Numbered from the stretch's first letter, positions 26,639 through 36,268 are shown. The stretch: DNA of 64,000 bases from PALSA-350 sp963794165 (GCA_963794165.1 CAWCCT010000005.1:124001-188000); one strand, 5' to 3'. Notes: a model not told the origin generated them from the sequence alone. Made by a program: numbers and translations.

Positions 26639-28165
26639 CTACCTGCAGACGAAACTCGCAGCATCGTTGGTATTGCCAGTCCCCTGGTACTGTGCCACGC
26701 GAGGGTAGGGGCACAACGGCCGCTGGAGGTTCGCCGCGTCGCCTGTCTCCGCAAGCGGCAATTTGCTGGCAATGATCTTATCCGGCGCGACTCCATGCTC
26801 CACCCAATCGACCACGGCGCTTAATGGATCGAAATGCGTTGCCCCGGGACCGCCTGCACAATGCGCCATTCCCGGAACCATGAACAAACGGAACGACTGA
26901 TCGACAGAAGCTCCGCTCCGCGTATGCACTGCGTTCCAGTAATTGATCGATTCCTCGGGCGCCACCAGCCAGTCGCTCCAGCCGTGATACATCAGCAGCT
27001 TATGGCCGTGGGCACGAAAGGTGTCTATATCGGGGCTGGTTGCATTCACCATGGCGGCGAGCTTTTGGGTATACGTAGCGTCCTCATGATCGAAATCGAA
27101 TTGGCGCCAATCCCATTGCGGACCAAAGACCCATTGAAAGATGGGAGCGTAGGGAGGTATCACGCCGGGTCCCGGATCTAAACCGTCCCAGCCGAATTCG
27201 CTTCCCGTCGGCAGGCCTGGATAAAGGCTCTGCCCGGTTCGCGGGTTGGCCGGGCCGGCATAGATTTGTTTCACCGTCTCCACCTGCGACGAGGTGAGAC
27301 AATTTTGCTGGCCGGCGCTTTTGCACTGGAGAGAAGCGGGGTCGAAATGACATTTCTCGGGATCGGTGATTACCCCGTCCTTCACCCCGTCGAGACTGTC
27401 ACAGGCATTGATTACCGCTTGAGAGAGCAGCGATCGAGCGGCTGCGGGCAGGTAGGATGCCGGGGTCCTTTCGTTGGCAGCAAAACTCCACAGGATGCTG
27501 ACGTGGACCCCGGTGCGGTTTTGCGCCGGAGCTCCGCCTACAATGCCATCGTAGTCATCCGGGTAGCGCTGCGATTCCATCAACGCCTGCTCGCCCCCGG
27601 TGGAACAACCGACGAAGTAAGCTCGCGTGGCATCGCGCTCGTAGTAGGCGCGCACAATCTGTTTTGCCACGAGCGTCATCTCGTGGGTGGCTCTGTATCC
27701 CCAGTCAATCCAGCGCTCCGGGCGATTGAAGAAGATGGCGGCGGTGTCGCCGGCCGGGGTAGCCATGCCCATGTCGGTGTTGGCAACCGCATAGCCGCGC
27801 CGCAGCCCTTCCGCCAGGGCGCCGTAGCTGATCTTGCCGGCAAAGCCGCCATTGCCGGTACCCTCCAGGCGCTGGTTCCAGTCTGATTGCGGCATCCAGA
27901 TTTCGACTACGATGTCGGAGTCTGCGCTCGGCTTCACGACGGCCGTGATGCGGCAGAAGGCTGGGAGGTCTGGGAGCGGCTTCCCCGTCGGGGGCGTAAA
28001 CGTACCCGCGCCTACGATGTCTGCCTTGGTGATGGTGGTGTGCGGCAACTGAAGTGCTGTCAGACTCGTGCAACTGCTTGCGAAACAGGGTGCAGCCATG
28101 AGCGGCAGCCAAAGGGTGGCCAGCAATTGGCGAGTTCGACTTGTTCGGCTGGCCGACAAACGCAA
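26639..28165 (-). CDS. Tannase / feruloyl esterase-family hydrolase
   Basis: The 508-residue secreted protein begins with a Sec signal (LLATLWLPLMAAPCFASS). The family's CS-D-HC arrangement is visible: nucleophile in GCSTGGEQ (near 190), catalytic Asp in YHGWSDWLV (near 425), and His-Cys in PGMAHCAGG (near 465). A Cys thus precedes the Ser and follows the His. The lid includes a calcium-site-like LDGVKDGVITDPEKC. It hydrolyses ester bonds of aromatic acids to plant polysaccharides or tannins. It heads the minus-strand run esterase - SDR - isomerase and is divergent from the LarA-like gene. Confidence 0.92.
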   Translation of the reverse strand: MRLSASRTSRTRQLLATLWLPLMAAPCFASSCTSLTALQLPHTTITKADIVGAGTFTPPTGKPLPDLPAFCRITAVVKPSADSDIVVEIWMPQSDWNQRLEGTGNGGFAGKISYGALAEGLRRGYAVANTDMGMATPAGDTAAIFFNRPERWIDWGYRATHEMTLVAKQIVRAYYERDATRAYFVGCSTGGEQALMESQRYPDDYDGIVGGAPAQNRTGVHVSILWSFAANERTPASYLPAAARSLLSQAVINACDSLDGVKDGVITDPEKCHFDPASLQCKSAGQQNCLTSSQVETVKQIYAGPANPRTGQSLYPGLPTGSEFGWDGLDPGPGVIPPYAPIFQWVFGPQWDWRQFDFDHEDATYTQKLAAMVNATSPDIDTFRAHGHKLLMYHGWSDWLVAPEESINYWNAVHTRSGASVDQSFRLFMVPGMAHCAGGPGATHFDPLSAVVDWVEHGVAPDKIIASKLPLAETGDAANLQRPLCPYPRVAQYQGTGNTNDAASFVCR

Positions 28166-28255
28166 AGTGTACTAAGAAGGGAGCGCACCCTGCAATTAGA
28201 ATGCTTTAGCGTGGCGTGTATTGTTTATTGAGTACGACTAAGGGGTCTTGTAGCG

Positions 28256-29536
28256 ATGAATTCGTCCAATCACTTTCCCAAGATGCACGAGGTGGGGCAG
28301 AGCTATCCACCCTCACAGAAGCTGGATTTTAAGGCCTTGATCGCGGAGCAGTTCACCCGGGAGGGCCTGCGGGACAAGATTAGGCCGGGCATGAGGATCG
28401 CTCTGGGAGTCGGCAGCCGGGGCATATCCAACCTGAAAGAGATTGTGCAGGCTACCCTGAGCGTACTGACCGAGGCGGGGGCGCGTCCTTTCATCGTGCC
28501 TGCGATGGGGAGCCACGGGGGCGCCACTGCCGAGGGGCAGATCGAGATGTTGGCGGGCTACGGGGTCACTACTGAGAGCATGGGCGTCCCGATCGAGGCC
28601 AGCATGGAGGTAAGGAAGGTTGGCACGGCATTCGATGGGCTCGATGTGGTCTTTAGTGTTCCGGCGTTTGCGGCCGATGGTGTTGTTGTTCTCAACCGGG
28701 TCAAGCCGCACACTGATTTCCGCGGCACGCTGGGCAGTGGCATCCAGAAGATGCTGGTGATTGGATTTGGCAAGCAAGTGGGCGCCAACACTGTACATCG
28801 CGCCGCCGCGCATCTGGGATATGAAGTGGTGTTGCGTGAGTTCGCGAAGATCATTCTCGGCGCGGCGCCGATTTTCGGCGCAATCGCCCTGGTAGAGGAT
28901 CAGCGCCACCAGACTGCCGAGATCGAGGTGATGCGGCCGGAGAATATTGTCCGCCAAGAGGACCGCCTGTTCCAGAAGGCGCAGTCGCTACTGGCGCGCT
29001 TGCCCTTCGAGGATATAGATTTGCTGATTGTCGACCGCATGGGGAAAGACATCAGCGGCTCTGGCATGGATACCAACGTTGTCGGCCGCGATATTAGCGG
29101 ATACATCTCCTCGCTTCATCCGGAAAGTGCGGTCACGCCGCGCGTCTCTCGTATTTTCGTGCGGGATCTTACGCCGGCAAGCAATGGCAACGGCGTCGGC
29201 ATTGGCATGGCGGACTTCACCACCTCCCGCCTGGTGAAAGCACTCAATCTGCAATACACTTATATGAATGCGCTGACCTCCCTGGGACTACAGCCGGCGA
29301 AGATTCCCATCTACTTTGATAACGACCGCGAGGCGATTCAGGCAGCGTTGGCCTCCTTGGCCGAGCCGCACCCAGAGAAGATGCGGGTGGTTCGCATAGC
29401 GGACACGCTCAACCTTGACCGCTTTCTGGCCTCGGAAGGCTGCGTGAACAGAATGAACGGACGGCGGGACGTGACTGCTGCCGGAGTGGCCCGGGATATG
29501 GAGTTTGATGCCGGCGGCAACCTGCTGCCGTTTTAG
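28256..29536 (+). CDS. LarA-like lactate racemase domain protein (DUF2088)
   Basis: The 426-residue cytosolic protein has the LarA N-domain features LGVGSRGI (near 44-51), PAMGSHGGATAEG (near 82-94) and RVKPHTDF (near 145-152). A C-domain contains DRMGKDISGSGMDTNVVGR. In LarA a nickel-pincer nucleotide does hydride transfer on 2-hydroxy acids. The Lys and His positions here (VKPHTDF) fit a broader family of racemases/epimerases acting on longer hydroxy-acids. LarB, LarC and LarE maturation genes are not in this window. GGGG ahead of the ATG is a plausible ribosome-binding site. It is divergent from the esterase gene. Confidence 0.82.
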   Translation: MNSSNHFPKMHEVGQSYPPSQKLDFKALIAEQFTREGLRDKIRPGMRIALGVGSRGISNLKEIVQATLSVLTEAGARPFIVPAMGSHGGATAEGQIEMLAGYGVTTESMGVPIEASMEVRKVGTAFDGLDVVFSVPAFAADGVVVLNRVKPHTDFRGTLGSGIQKMLVIGFGKQVGANTVHRAAAHLGYEVVLREFAKIILGAAPIFGAIALVEDQRHQTAEIEVMRPENIVRQEDRLFQKAQSLLARLPFEDIDLLIVDRMGKDISGSGMDTNVVGRDISGYISSLHPESAVTPRVSRIFVRDLTPASNGNGVGIGMADFTTSRLVKALNLQYTYMNALTSLGLQPAKIPIYFDNDREAIQAALASLAEPHPEKMRVVRIADTLNLDRFLASEGCVNRMNGRRDVTAAGVARDMEFDAGGNLLPF

Positions 29537-29537
29537 G

Positions 29538-29559
29538 GAACCCTCGACTGTCAGGGTTC
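29538..29559. terminator. Short hairpin between convergent genes
   Basis: GAACCCT-cgactgtc-AGGGTTC is a perfect 7-bp stem starting two bases past the LarA-like stop and ahead of the convergent 29582 gene end. It has no U-tract, so it is a weak terminator candidate for either direction. Confidence 0.4.
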
Positions 29560-29581
29560 GCAGAGTGCAAAACCAATTGAT

Positions 29582-32500
29582 CTAGGGAGTCATTCCTGGC
29601 TGCGTCACTTTAAGTGTGAACGTCGTGGTTTCAGTTACATGGTTTTGATCGATTGCGGTCACGGTCACTGAATAAGATCGGGTGACGTTATTGATGGTGA
29701 GGCCGCACCCGGTGGTGAATAAGATCGAGCATAGCAAACCCAAAATAAGGAAGGTTGCGTTCGATCCACGCCGGCGCTGGCGTCGGCAAGCAATTCCGAA
29801 GACGCTTAACATTTCCCATGGAAACAGAAATCCGTTTTCGAGATTCCACGCCATCTGGCCGGTAGCAGTTTGCACTGCCTGACCTGTAAGGACGAGTGTA
29901 CTTGTCGCGTTAGTAGCGTTGATGGTGAGGCTCGCCGGGGAGAAATTGCAATTAATGCCGGCCGGTAGACCAGCGCAACTCAACTGAATGGAACCACTGT
30001 AGTTTCCTGATGTGGAAACTGCTACTTGAAGCGATGCTGGCTGCGGATTGGACATAGACATACTTACGCTAGCGCTGCTCAAAGCAACTTCGAAGGATCC
30101 CTCCGACTGCGGCTTACTGGCCGGCTGGACTGTAAAGTTCACGGGCTTAGACTGGGAAGTAAGGTAATCACCTTGTGTATCAAAAACAGCGAAGGCTGTG
30201 TGTGGGCCTGCTTGGGGTGTCCCCATAGTGAATCCTCCTGTATCGCCCACCAGCGTGAGTATGTCAATGGGGGATCCATCCAAGTAGAGTGTGACCATGC
30301 CGCTGGGTGCGCTGCCTGATACGGTCGTGCGCACATTGACCTGCATGGTCATCGATTGGGCGGCGACCGGCTGTTGGGGAGTAATGCTGAGCGATGTCGT
30401 TGTCGCCACGACGATAGGGGCAATCGTAATCGCCACAGGTTCCGAATTCGATGCATCGTATCCGCTGCTGCCAGCATAGGAGGCGGTCAAGTTGTAGGTG
30501 CCAGGGGAGAAATTGCCGGTTGCAGACAGTGTTGCCAGTCCTCCGGCTAAAGTCGCAGCGCCTATCTTGTTCTGGCCGAGATAAAAGCTGACGATTCCCG
30601 ACGGCCTACCCGAACCACTACTCGTCGCCACTGTTGCGCTGAGCGAAAAGGGCTGGCCCTGCGCGAGCTGCGATGCGCTGGATCGCAGTGTTGTTGTGGT
30701 TGCCACACCAGTAGAAGCAATCGTGATGGTCACTGGTGGTGAATTCGATGCATCGTACCCGCTGCTGCCAGCATAGGAGGCGGTCAAGTTGTAAGTGCCT
30801 GGGGAGAAGCTGCCGGTCGCAGAGAGTGTCGCTACGCCTCCGGCTAGAGGTGCGGTGCCTATGTTGGTCTGGCCGAGATAAACGCTGACGGTTCCTGAAG
30901 GCGTACCCGAACCACTACTCGCAGCCACTGTTGCGCTGAGCGAAAAGGACTGGCCGGCCGTGAGCTGCGATGCGCTGGATCGCAGTGTTGTCGTCGTCGC
31001 CACACCAGCAGGTGCAATCGTGATCTGCACAGGGGATGAAGTGGACGCATCGTCCCCGGTGCTACCATTGTAGGTTGCTGTCAAGTTGTAGGTGCCTGGG
31101 GAGAAGCTGCTGGTTACTGACAATGTCGCAACGCCTCCGGCCAAAGTTGCGGTGCCAATGTTTGCTTGCCCGAGATAGAAGCTAACCATACCGGAAGGTG
31201 TAGTCGAACCATCACTCGCAGCCACTGTTGCGCTGAGCGAAAAGGACTGCCCCGCTGTGATCTGTGAAGAGCTGGAACGGAGAGTCGTCGCTGTTGTTGA
31301 AGGCAGGGTGGAAGCTGTTTGAAGCCTCAGAATTTGCAGCTCATCGCTTGACTGAACCAGAATCCGGCTGGAATTTATAGACACAGGTGATGCCTGCAGC
31401 TGCCAATTACCATCGTAGGTATATAGGGTGGCTTTCAGGATATTAGATGGGAGTGTTATCTGCACAGGGAGGGCGTCCGGATTCACATCGGGGTCAGTTC
31501 CCGTGATCGCGTTCCCATTACTGTCGACTCGGTTGGCATCTGATATGTCTTGCCAGAAAAGCAAAAAAAAGTCGCCGTCGCTTTTTTCTAGAAGTAAATC
31601 GTGGGCATATTGCAGACGCGTATAAGACTGATCCGGGCCGGGATTAAACCCGTATGTGAGCTGTGAGGGCGAGAACTGCCCACCGCTGTCCTGAAGAAGG
31701 CCGATCATACTTTGTAGAGCCGTATAGGCGGGTTTCGGGGTCAAATCGGCTCGCACGAGGCCAAAGCTATTCTCCATTCCGCCATCCGCGCCTTCATCTA
31801 CAAACTCGTAGACGAATGTCTTGGAGATACCATGGCGAAAGTATTCAGCAAAAATGCGAGGTACATACTTGGCGTGGGTTAGCTCGTCAATGCTATAAGG
31901 TGCGAGACCGGTATAGTAGCCTGTCTCTGTCACGACCAGAGGTTTCTGCTGGTTACCACGCTGGTATGGAGAATCAAAGTTACTAATCGCAATAGGGTAT
32001 TCATCGATAAGCACAGAGGTTTCAGTGGACTGTAATAAATAATGGGGAACTCCGTCATACGCAGTCCCGTTCGTCACTGACGCATTGCCGCGGTACATAT
32101 AAGGATGAATGGCGCCCTGGTCCACAAAGCTGTAGAACGCCCCTGCCGGCACCCCCGCCCAGGGGAGGCCGAAGCTAGTGCCGATAAGCAGTATAGACGC
32201 TAGCGCTGGGTCTTGGCGCACCACTGCTGAGGTGTCCTGCACGAGGCTCTGAATGTAAGATCCCCAGTAGTTGCTAGCCCTAGGGTTATCTGATAGATAG
32301 GCTTGATCCTGCTGATGCCACTTAATACTACCGTAATAGATATCGATCTCATTACTAATTTCGATCGCGCTGATCGCATTGGTGCCAAGAACATTTTCAA
32401 GAAATGAGGGCAAGGTGTAGTGCGGAGCCGTCGTCCAATACGCCGAAGTTGGAGCTACCCCATCTATCGCATCCATGACCCAAGTCACATCTATACCAGA

Positions 32501-32806
32501 GTTGTGTAGAGCACGGAAACTTGACACTGCTGTAGGGTCCGTTCCGCCGTCTCGAACGTTGCGGATGCCCGATTGCAATAAGAGAGCCTCGACTCCCGAG
32601 AAATTATTGTAGGGGGTCCAGAAATAGTCGAAATGGCATGCTACGCCGATGCTGTTAAGAAAGTCCGAAGCGCTTGCGGCTTGAACGGTCGTAGTGGCGG
32701 CCGGTGGCTGCGATGGATTGGTTTGGGAGGTGTAAACGAGTGTCTGTGCACCGGCGCTTACCATGCATGCTAATTCAATAACGATCGACAGAATCTTCTT
32801 TATCAC
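29582..32806 (-). CDS. Secreted GH-A-type glycoside hydrolase-like protein with Ig-like repeats
   Basis: The 1074-residue protein begins at GTG 32806 with a signal peptide ending VSAGAQT. Residues ~45-380 form a TIM-barrel-like hydrolase: the acid/base candidate is in EISNEIDIY and the nucleophile candidate in VVTETGYYT, the clan GH-A pattern. A beta-sandwich (~385-495) follows, then three ~99-residue Ig-like repeats sharing SGxVSFYLGQ and FSPGTYNLTA, a fourth divergent one, a CNFSPASL domain, and a tail with hydrophobic segment FLILGLLCSILFTTGCG. The N-terminal half is paralogous to 37431-38939 inside the EPS cluster, so it likely acts on the same polymer. The gene is less GC-rich than its flanks. 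Confidence 0.82.
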   Translation of the reverse strand: MIKKILSIVIELACMVSAGAQTLVYTSQTNPSQPPAATTTVQAASASDFLNSIGVACHFDYFWTPYNNFSGVEALLLQSGIRNVRDGGTDPTAVSSFRALHNSGIDVTWVMDAIDGVAPTSAYWTTAPHYTLPSFLENVLGTNAISAIEISNEIDIYYGSIKWHQQDQAYLSDNPRASNYWGSYIQSLVQDTSAVVRQDPALASILLIGTSFGLPWAGVPAGAFYSFVDQGAIHPYMYRGNASVTNGTAYDGVPHYLLQSTETSVLIDEYPIAISNFDSPYQRGNQQKPLVVTETGYYTGLAPYSIDELTHAKYVPRIFAEYFRHGISKTFVYEFVDEGADGGMENSFGLVRADLTPKPAYTALQSMIGLLQDSGGQFSPSQLTYGFNPGPDQSYTRLQYAHDLLLEKSDGDFFLLFWQDISDANRVDSNGNAITGTDPDVNPDALPVQITLPSNILKATLYTYDGNWQLQASPVSINSSRILVQSSDELQILRLQTASTLPSTTATTLRSSSSQITAGQSFSLSATVAASDGSTTPSGMVSFYLGQANIGTATLAGGVATLSVTSSFSPGTYNLTATYNGSTGDDASTSSPVQITIAPAGVATTTTLRSSASQLTAGQSFSLSATVAASSGSGTPSGTVSVYLGQTNIGTAPLAGGVATLSATGSFSPGTYNLTASYAGSSGYDASNSPPVTITIASTGVATTTTLRSSASQLAQGQPFSLSATVATSSGSGRPSGIVSFYLGQNKIGAATLAGGLATLSATGNFSPGTYNLTASYAGSSGYDASNSEPVAITIAPIVVATTTSLSITPQQPVAAQSMTMQVNVRTTVSGSAPSGMVTLYLDGSPIDILTLVGDTGGFTMGTPQAGPHTAFAVFDTQGDYLTSQSKPVNFTVQPASKPQSEGSFEVALSSASVSMSMSNPQPASLQVAVSTSGNYSGSIQLSCAGLPAGINCNFSPASLTINATNATSTLVLTGQAVQTATGQMAWNLENGFLFPWEMLSVFGIACRRQRRRGSNATFLILGLLCSILFTTGCGLTINNVTRSYSVTVTAIDQNHVTETTTFTLKVTQPGMTP
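30400..31290 (-). repeat. In-gene repeats of 297 bp encoding Ig-like domains
   Basis: The motif CGCTGAGCGAAAAGG recurs at about 30637, 30934 and 31231, exactly 297 bases apart, with long flanking identity. The three units encode near-identical 99-residue Ig-like domains. Such DNA-level similarity means recent duplication and a prime place for copy-number change or assembly collapse. Confidence 0.8.
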
Positions 32807-33706
32807 TTGTAGTCCCGCAAGCGGCGGAGCGAACCCTAAACACGAGTGATCACAAACTATCGACGTGACCTAAAATGATGAGTGTCGTTAGCGAGGTTAG
32901 CACGGGGCGGCCGGCATCAAGAACGGCAGAATGGGAGGCAGTATTACATAAGTACTGACCGGCCCCTGTGAGCATTCTCAGCGCGCTGGCTTGCCTGGTC
33001 GGATTGAACCAGCTGCGGCATAAATTCGATGGCCGCCTGCCGCTGCGGGCCTGGTTGAACTTTCCATCACTGCAGCGATGCAGGAAAGAGCTAATTCGGA
33101 CAAGCCTCTGCATCCGCCAAGCCCCGATCCTCATTCTTCGACTAGCCGAAAGGCGAGGGCCAACGGACGCGATTTCCCACGGGCCTCGATCTGGCCACGA
33201 TTTGGCATGATAGGAACTAAGTTGATAACCGTAAGCTGTTTATTTTAATGGGGAAATCATGCAAGGCCAGGTTTGCAGATCCGATATAATTGAACTGCGT
33301 GGCCGGGCTCCATGTCATTGATTCTCGAGCCAAAGACGATTGACTGGGGACGTCGATTCGCTTCAGACCTACAAAGCTAGGAAGGAAGAACAATTGCCAC
33401 CTAACGCCTCTATCGGGAACGAGGACCTTAAGCTAAATCTCGAGCGGACTTGATCGTGCGAGACTCAAATTTGCCGGACAGCCGGCAATTATCTAGAGCG
33501 TGCTTGTACGCTCCGCGCGAACTTCCAAAACAAGCAGACCTTGATCAACTAGCGAGAAGCAGCATCGAATGGGAACGCTTCGTTCACCCGCGAATAGGGA
33601 ATACGGCGCCTCCTCAAAGCGGGGGGGCCGGGGTCTGGTGGACGCCGGCGAAGACCCACATCTTTCACGCAGCCTTCTGCACAGATTTTAAGCGGATGGG
33701 CGGCAA
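32807..33706. other. 900-bp gene-free spacer
   Basis: This gap separates the divergent GH-like gene and the chain-length/ATPase fusion gene, so it must hold both promoters. Short open frames (for example 32968-33210 and 33450-33713) show no domain, ribosome-binding site or plausible composition. An AT-rich patch near 33220-33250 (TTGATA followed by TATTTTAATG) could belong to the promoter for 33707, but box spacing is poor. I see no tRNA or strong hairpin. Confidence 0.5.
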
Positions 33707-36268
33707 ATGTTAGAGGGGAATGCAAGATTGCGAGCCATAAAGGGCAGAAAAAGTTCAACTCTGCGTGACCTGGCGGCCCCCCTATTCCGCCGCAAGCGAG
33801 TGTTGATTGTTATTTTCCTATTCGTCTTCGCGCTAGCGGCATTTCTCGGTCTCCGCTCCTGGCACAAATACGAATCGCACATGGTAATTCTGGTCACCCG
33901 CGAACAGTTGGGTCCCGTGGTCCCGGCCGAAGCTGCAAACCAGATTGCCCCCGCTCCGGCCTTGACCGATCGAGAGGTCAATTCCGATGCGGAATTACTC
34001 AAGACTAGCGATCTTCTTGAACAGGTGGTTCTCGCCAACGGCATGCAGAACGCCCATGGCAATGATCCTCTCAACTTTTTTCTTCCCCAGCAGACGCGAG
34101 AAGACCGAATCGCGCGGGCCTTGCAAGCGCTGGCCAGCCAGATGCAGGTTGAAACTTCACCCAAGACGAACTTGATTAACGTGACCTATAGTTCGTCAGA
34201 TCCTGCTCTGGCTTACGGTGTATTAAAAAGCCTTGGCAAGCTTTATGTGGCGAAGCACACTCAAATTCATCGGCCGCCCGGCTCCGATCAGTTTCTCGCC
34301 CAGCGGGTGAAGAATTACAAGGCAGCTTTGGAAGACGCTGAGGCTGGTTTGCAGGCATTCGGGCGGATGCCGGATGCTGCCGAACTCATCAACGAGCGTA
34401 CGGAGATGGCCCAACGATTGACCGCAGCCGTGGCGGAGTCGCACACGATAGAGCAGGCAATTGCGGCTGATGAACAGCGGATTCAAAGCGACCTGGCACA
34501 GATGAAGGTTTCACCGCAGCCGTCGCCGATAGTACAGGACAGGCAGAACCTCCTGCTTCAGAATCTTGAGGCCAGCCTATTGGCTGCGGAAACCGCGCGC
34601 ACACAGTTGCTCCTGAAGAATGGGCCGAACGATTCCGTGGTGAGAGAAGCCGATCAGGAAGTCGCCCAGGCCAAAGCGGCAATAGCGCAAGCGAAGCAGA
34701 ACTCATACGTCGATCAGCCGACGGATCGCGACCCAACGTTCGAATCGTTGCGAGAAAATCTTGCTAAAGACAGGGCAGATCTAGAGACTCAAAAGGCAAG
34801 TCTTGCAGCGAAGCAGCGCGGCATAGTAGCTATGCGCACCCAGATGGCCAAACAAGGTAGCAAACCCTTAGACGCGGCGGAGTTAGAGCGTGAGAGCAAG
34901 GCCAGGGAGCAGAGCTATTCACGGTATCTTTCACAGCGAGAGCAAGAACACACGTCCGGCGAGTTCGACCGGACGCGGACTGAGAGTGTTGGCATTGCCG
35001 TAGCGCCCGAGATGGCTGTGCGGCCGGTACACAGTCCAGCTCTCATTTTTCTCAACGCCTTTGCCGTTGCCGTCCTGGTGATCTTACCAGCGGCCTATAT
35101 CATCGACCACTTCGATTCGTCACTCCCGACTGCAAACTACTTTGATCCGCCTTTCCACACTCCAGCGCAAGTAATCGAAATCCAGGCGCCCGGAGTAGTG
35201 TTAGCTCTGCCCAAGAGAACTGCTACTCAGGCATCGACCTTAGACTATTACCAGCTGCGAGAACAGCCTTTTGGGGTCACACCAGACTCCCGATACCTGT
35301 TCTTGAGCGCCACCCACAAGGAAGCGCTGGCCGCTCTTCTTTATGGCGTGGACGCTGGATCGGAATTACTCGTGCTGACCGCAGAGCCGGGGCTGGGAAA
35401 GACCACGTTGCTGTTTCAAACGCTAAGCCAGCTCCGGGAGAAAGCCATCACTGCATTCTTACTACAACCCGTATCTACTCCGATGGATCTTCTGCAGTCC
35501 ATCCTCGCTGGTCTCGGGGTTCAGGAAAGGCAGGGGAGCCTTATCCATTTGGAGTTAAGGTTGAAGGAAGTCTTGATGGAACAGAGCCGCCGGGGAAAAC
35601 GCGTTGTAGTAGTCATTGATGAGGCGCAGACTCTGGACAATTCTGTTCTCGAGTGGGCGCAGACGCTCTCAGATTTCGAAACTTCCGGGAAGAAACTCAT
35701 ACAGATTATTTTTGCCGGGCAGCCTCAGCTCGCCGGCAAAATCGCGTCGGACGAGCTCGAACGGCTAGGGCTGCGCGTGTCCATCTTTGCCTCTCTCAAG
35801 CCATTTTCACAGAAAGACACAGAGCTTTACATAGATCACAGACTGCGGATAGCGGGTTATAGCTTGGAGGAGCCGCTGTTTACCCGGGATGCGCTAGCGC
35901 TTATTACTGATTACAGCCGGGGCATTCCGCGCAGTGTCAACAATCTGTGCTTCAATTCGTTGTCCCTGGGATGTATCTTGGACGCGAAACTGATCGACCG
36001 CCACATCGTCCGCCAGGTGATTGCAGATTTTGACCTCGAGCGATGGCGGAAGAAAACCCCTTTTGCGGTACGGCAGGAGGAGTCCGCGACCCTCGATCAG
36101 ACTGAGCCGCGATCTGCTGACGCTTTCCCGAAGAGCGATTCTCCCGCCTGGTCTTCCGCGGAATTGGCCCGTCGGGAACAAACCAATGGCAGGATTCAGC
36201 TAGGGGTTCCAGACGCCTCGAGGCTGTTGGTGAGCGAGCATGAAAGCTTAGGCAGGAACTTCTCATAG
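33707..36268 (+). CDS. Wzz/GNVR chain-length protein fused to an ExeA-type AAA+ ATPase
   Basis: The 853-residue protein has TM1 at ~28-47 (LIVIFLFVFALAAFLGL) and a periplasmic Wzz/GNVR region with long coiled coils (~180-420). TM2 is at ~447-466 (NAFAVAVLVILPAAYII), followed by a cytosolic ExeA/GspA-like ATPase from ~510: YYQLREQPFGVTPDSRY, Walker A AEPGLGKTT, Walker B VVVIDEAQTLD, sensor-2 region GIPRSVNNLC. In Wzc proteins this C-terminal slot holds a tyrosine autokinase; here an unrelated ATPase takes it. The periplasmic part is paralogous to 46516-47961 and the ATPase to 49478-51010. It is probably an inner-membrane regulator of EPS chain length or export. Its 3' end overlaps the convergent glycosyltransferase gene by 73 bases. 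Confidence 0.9.
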   Translation: MLEGNARLRAIKGRKSSTLRDLAAPLFRRKRVLIVIFLFVFALAAFLGLRSWHKYESHMVILVTREQLGPVVPAEAANQIAPAPALTDREVNSDAELLKTSDLLEQVVLANGMQNAHGNDPLNFFLPQQTREDRIARALQALASQMQVETSPKTNLINVTYSSSDPALAYGVLKSLGKLYVAKHTQIHRPPGSDQFLAQRVKNYKAALEDAEAGLQAFGRMPDAAELINERTEMAQRLTAAVAESHTIEQAIAADEQRIQSDLAQMKVSPQPSPIVQDRQNLLLQNLEASLLAAETARTQLLLKNGPNDSVVREADQEVAQAKAAIAQAKQNSYVDQPTDRDPTFESLRENLAKDRADLETQKASLAAKQRGIVAMRTQMAKQGSKPLDAAELERESKAREQSYSRYLSQREQEHTSGEFDRTRTESVGIAVAPEMAVRPVHSPALIFLNAFAVAVLVILPAAYIIDHFDSSLPTANYFDPPFHTPAQVIEIQAPGVVLALPKRTATQASTLDYYQLREQPFGVTPDSRYLFLSATHKEALAALLYGVDAGSELLVLTAEPGLGKTTLLFQTLSQLREKAITAFLLQPVSTPMDLLQSILAGLGVQERQGSLIHLELRLKEVLMEQSRRGKRVVVVIDEAQTLDNSVLEWAQTLSDFETSGKKLIQIIFAGQPQLAGKIASDELERLGLRVSIFASLKPFSQKDTELYIDHRLRIAGYSLEEPLFTRDALALITDYSRGIPRSVNNLCFNSLSLGCILDAKLIDRHIVRQVIADFDLERWRKKTPFAVRQEESATLDQTEPRSADAFPKSDSPAWSSAELARREQTNGRIQLGVPDASRLLVSEHESLGRNFS

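Noticed and set aside
33450..33713. 87-codon open frame just ahead of the chain-length/ATPase fusion
   Set aside because: No recognisable domain, no ribosome-binding site and poor codon pattern; it overlaps the start of the real gene.
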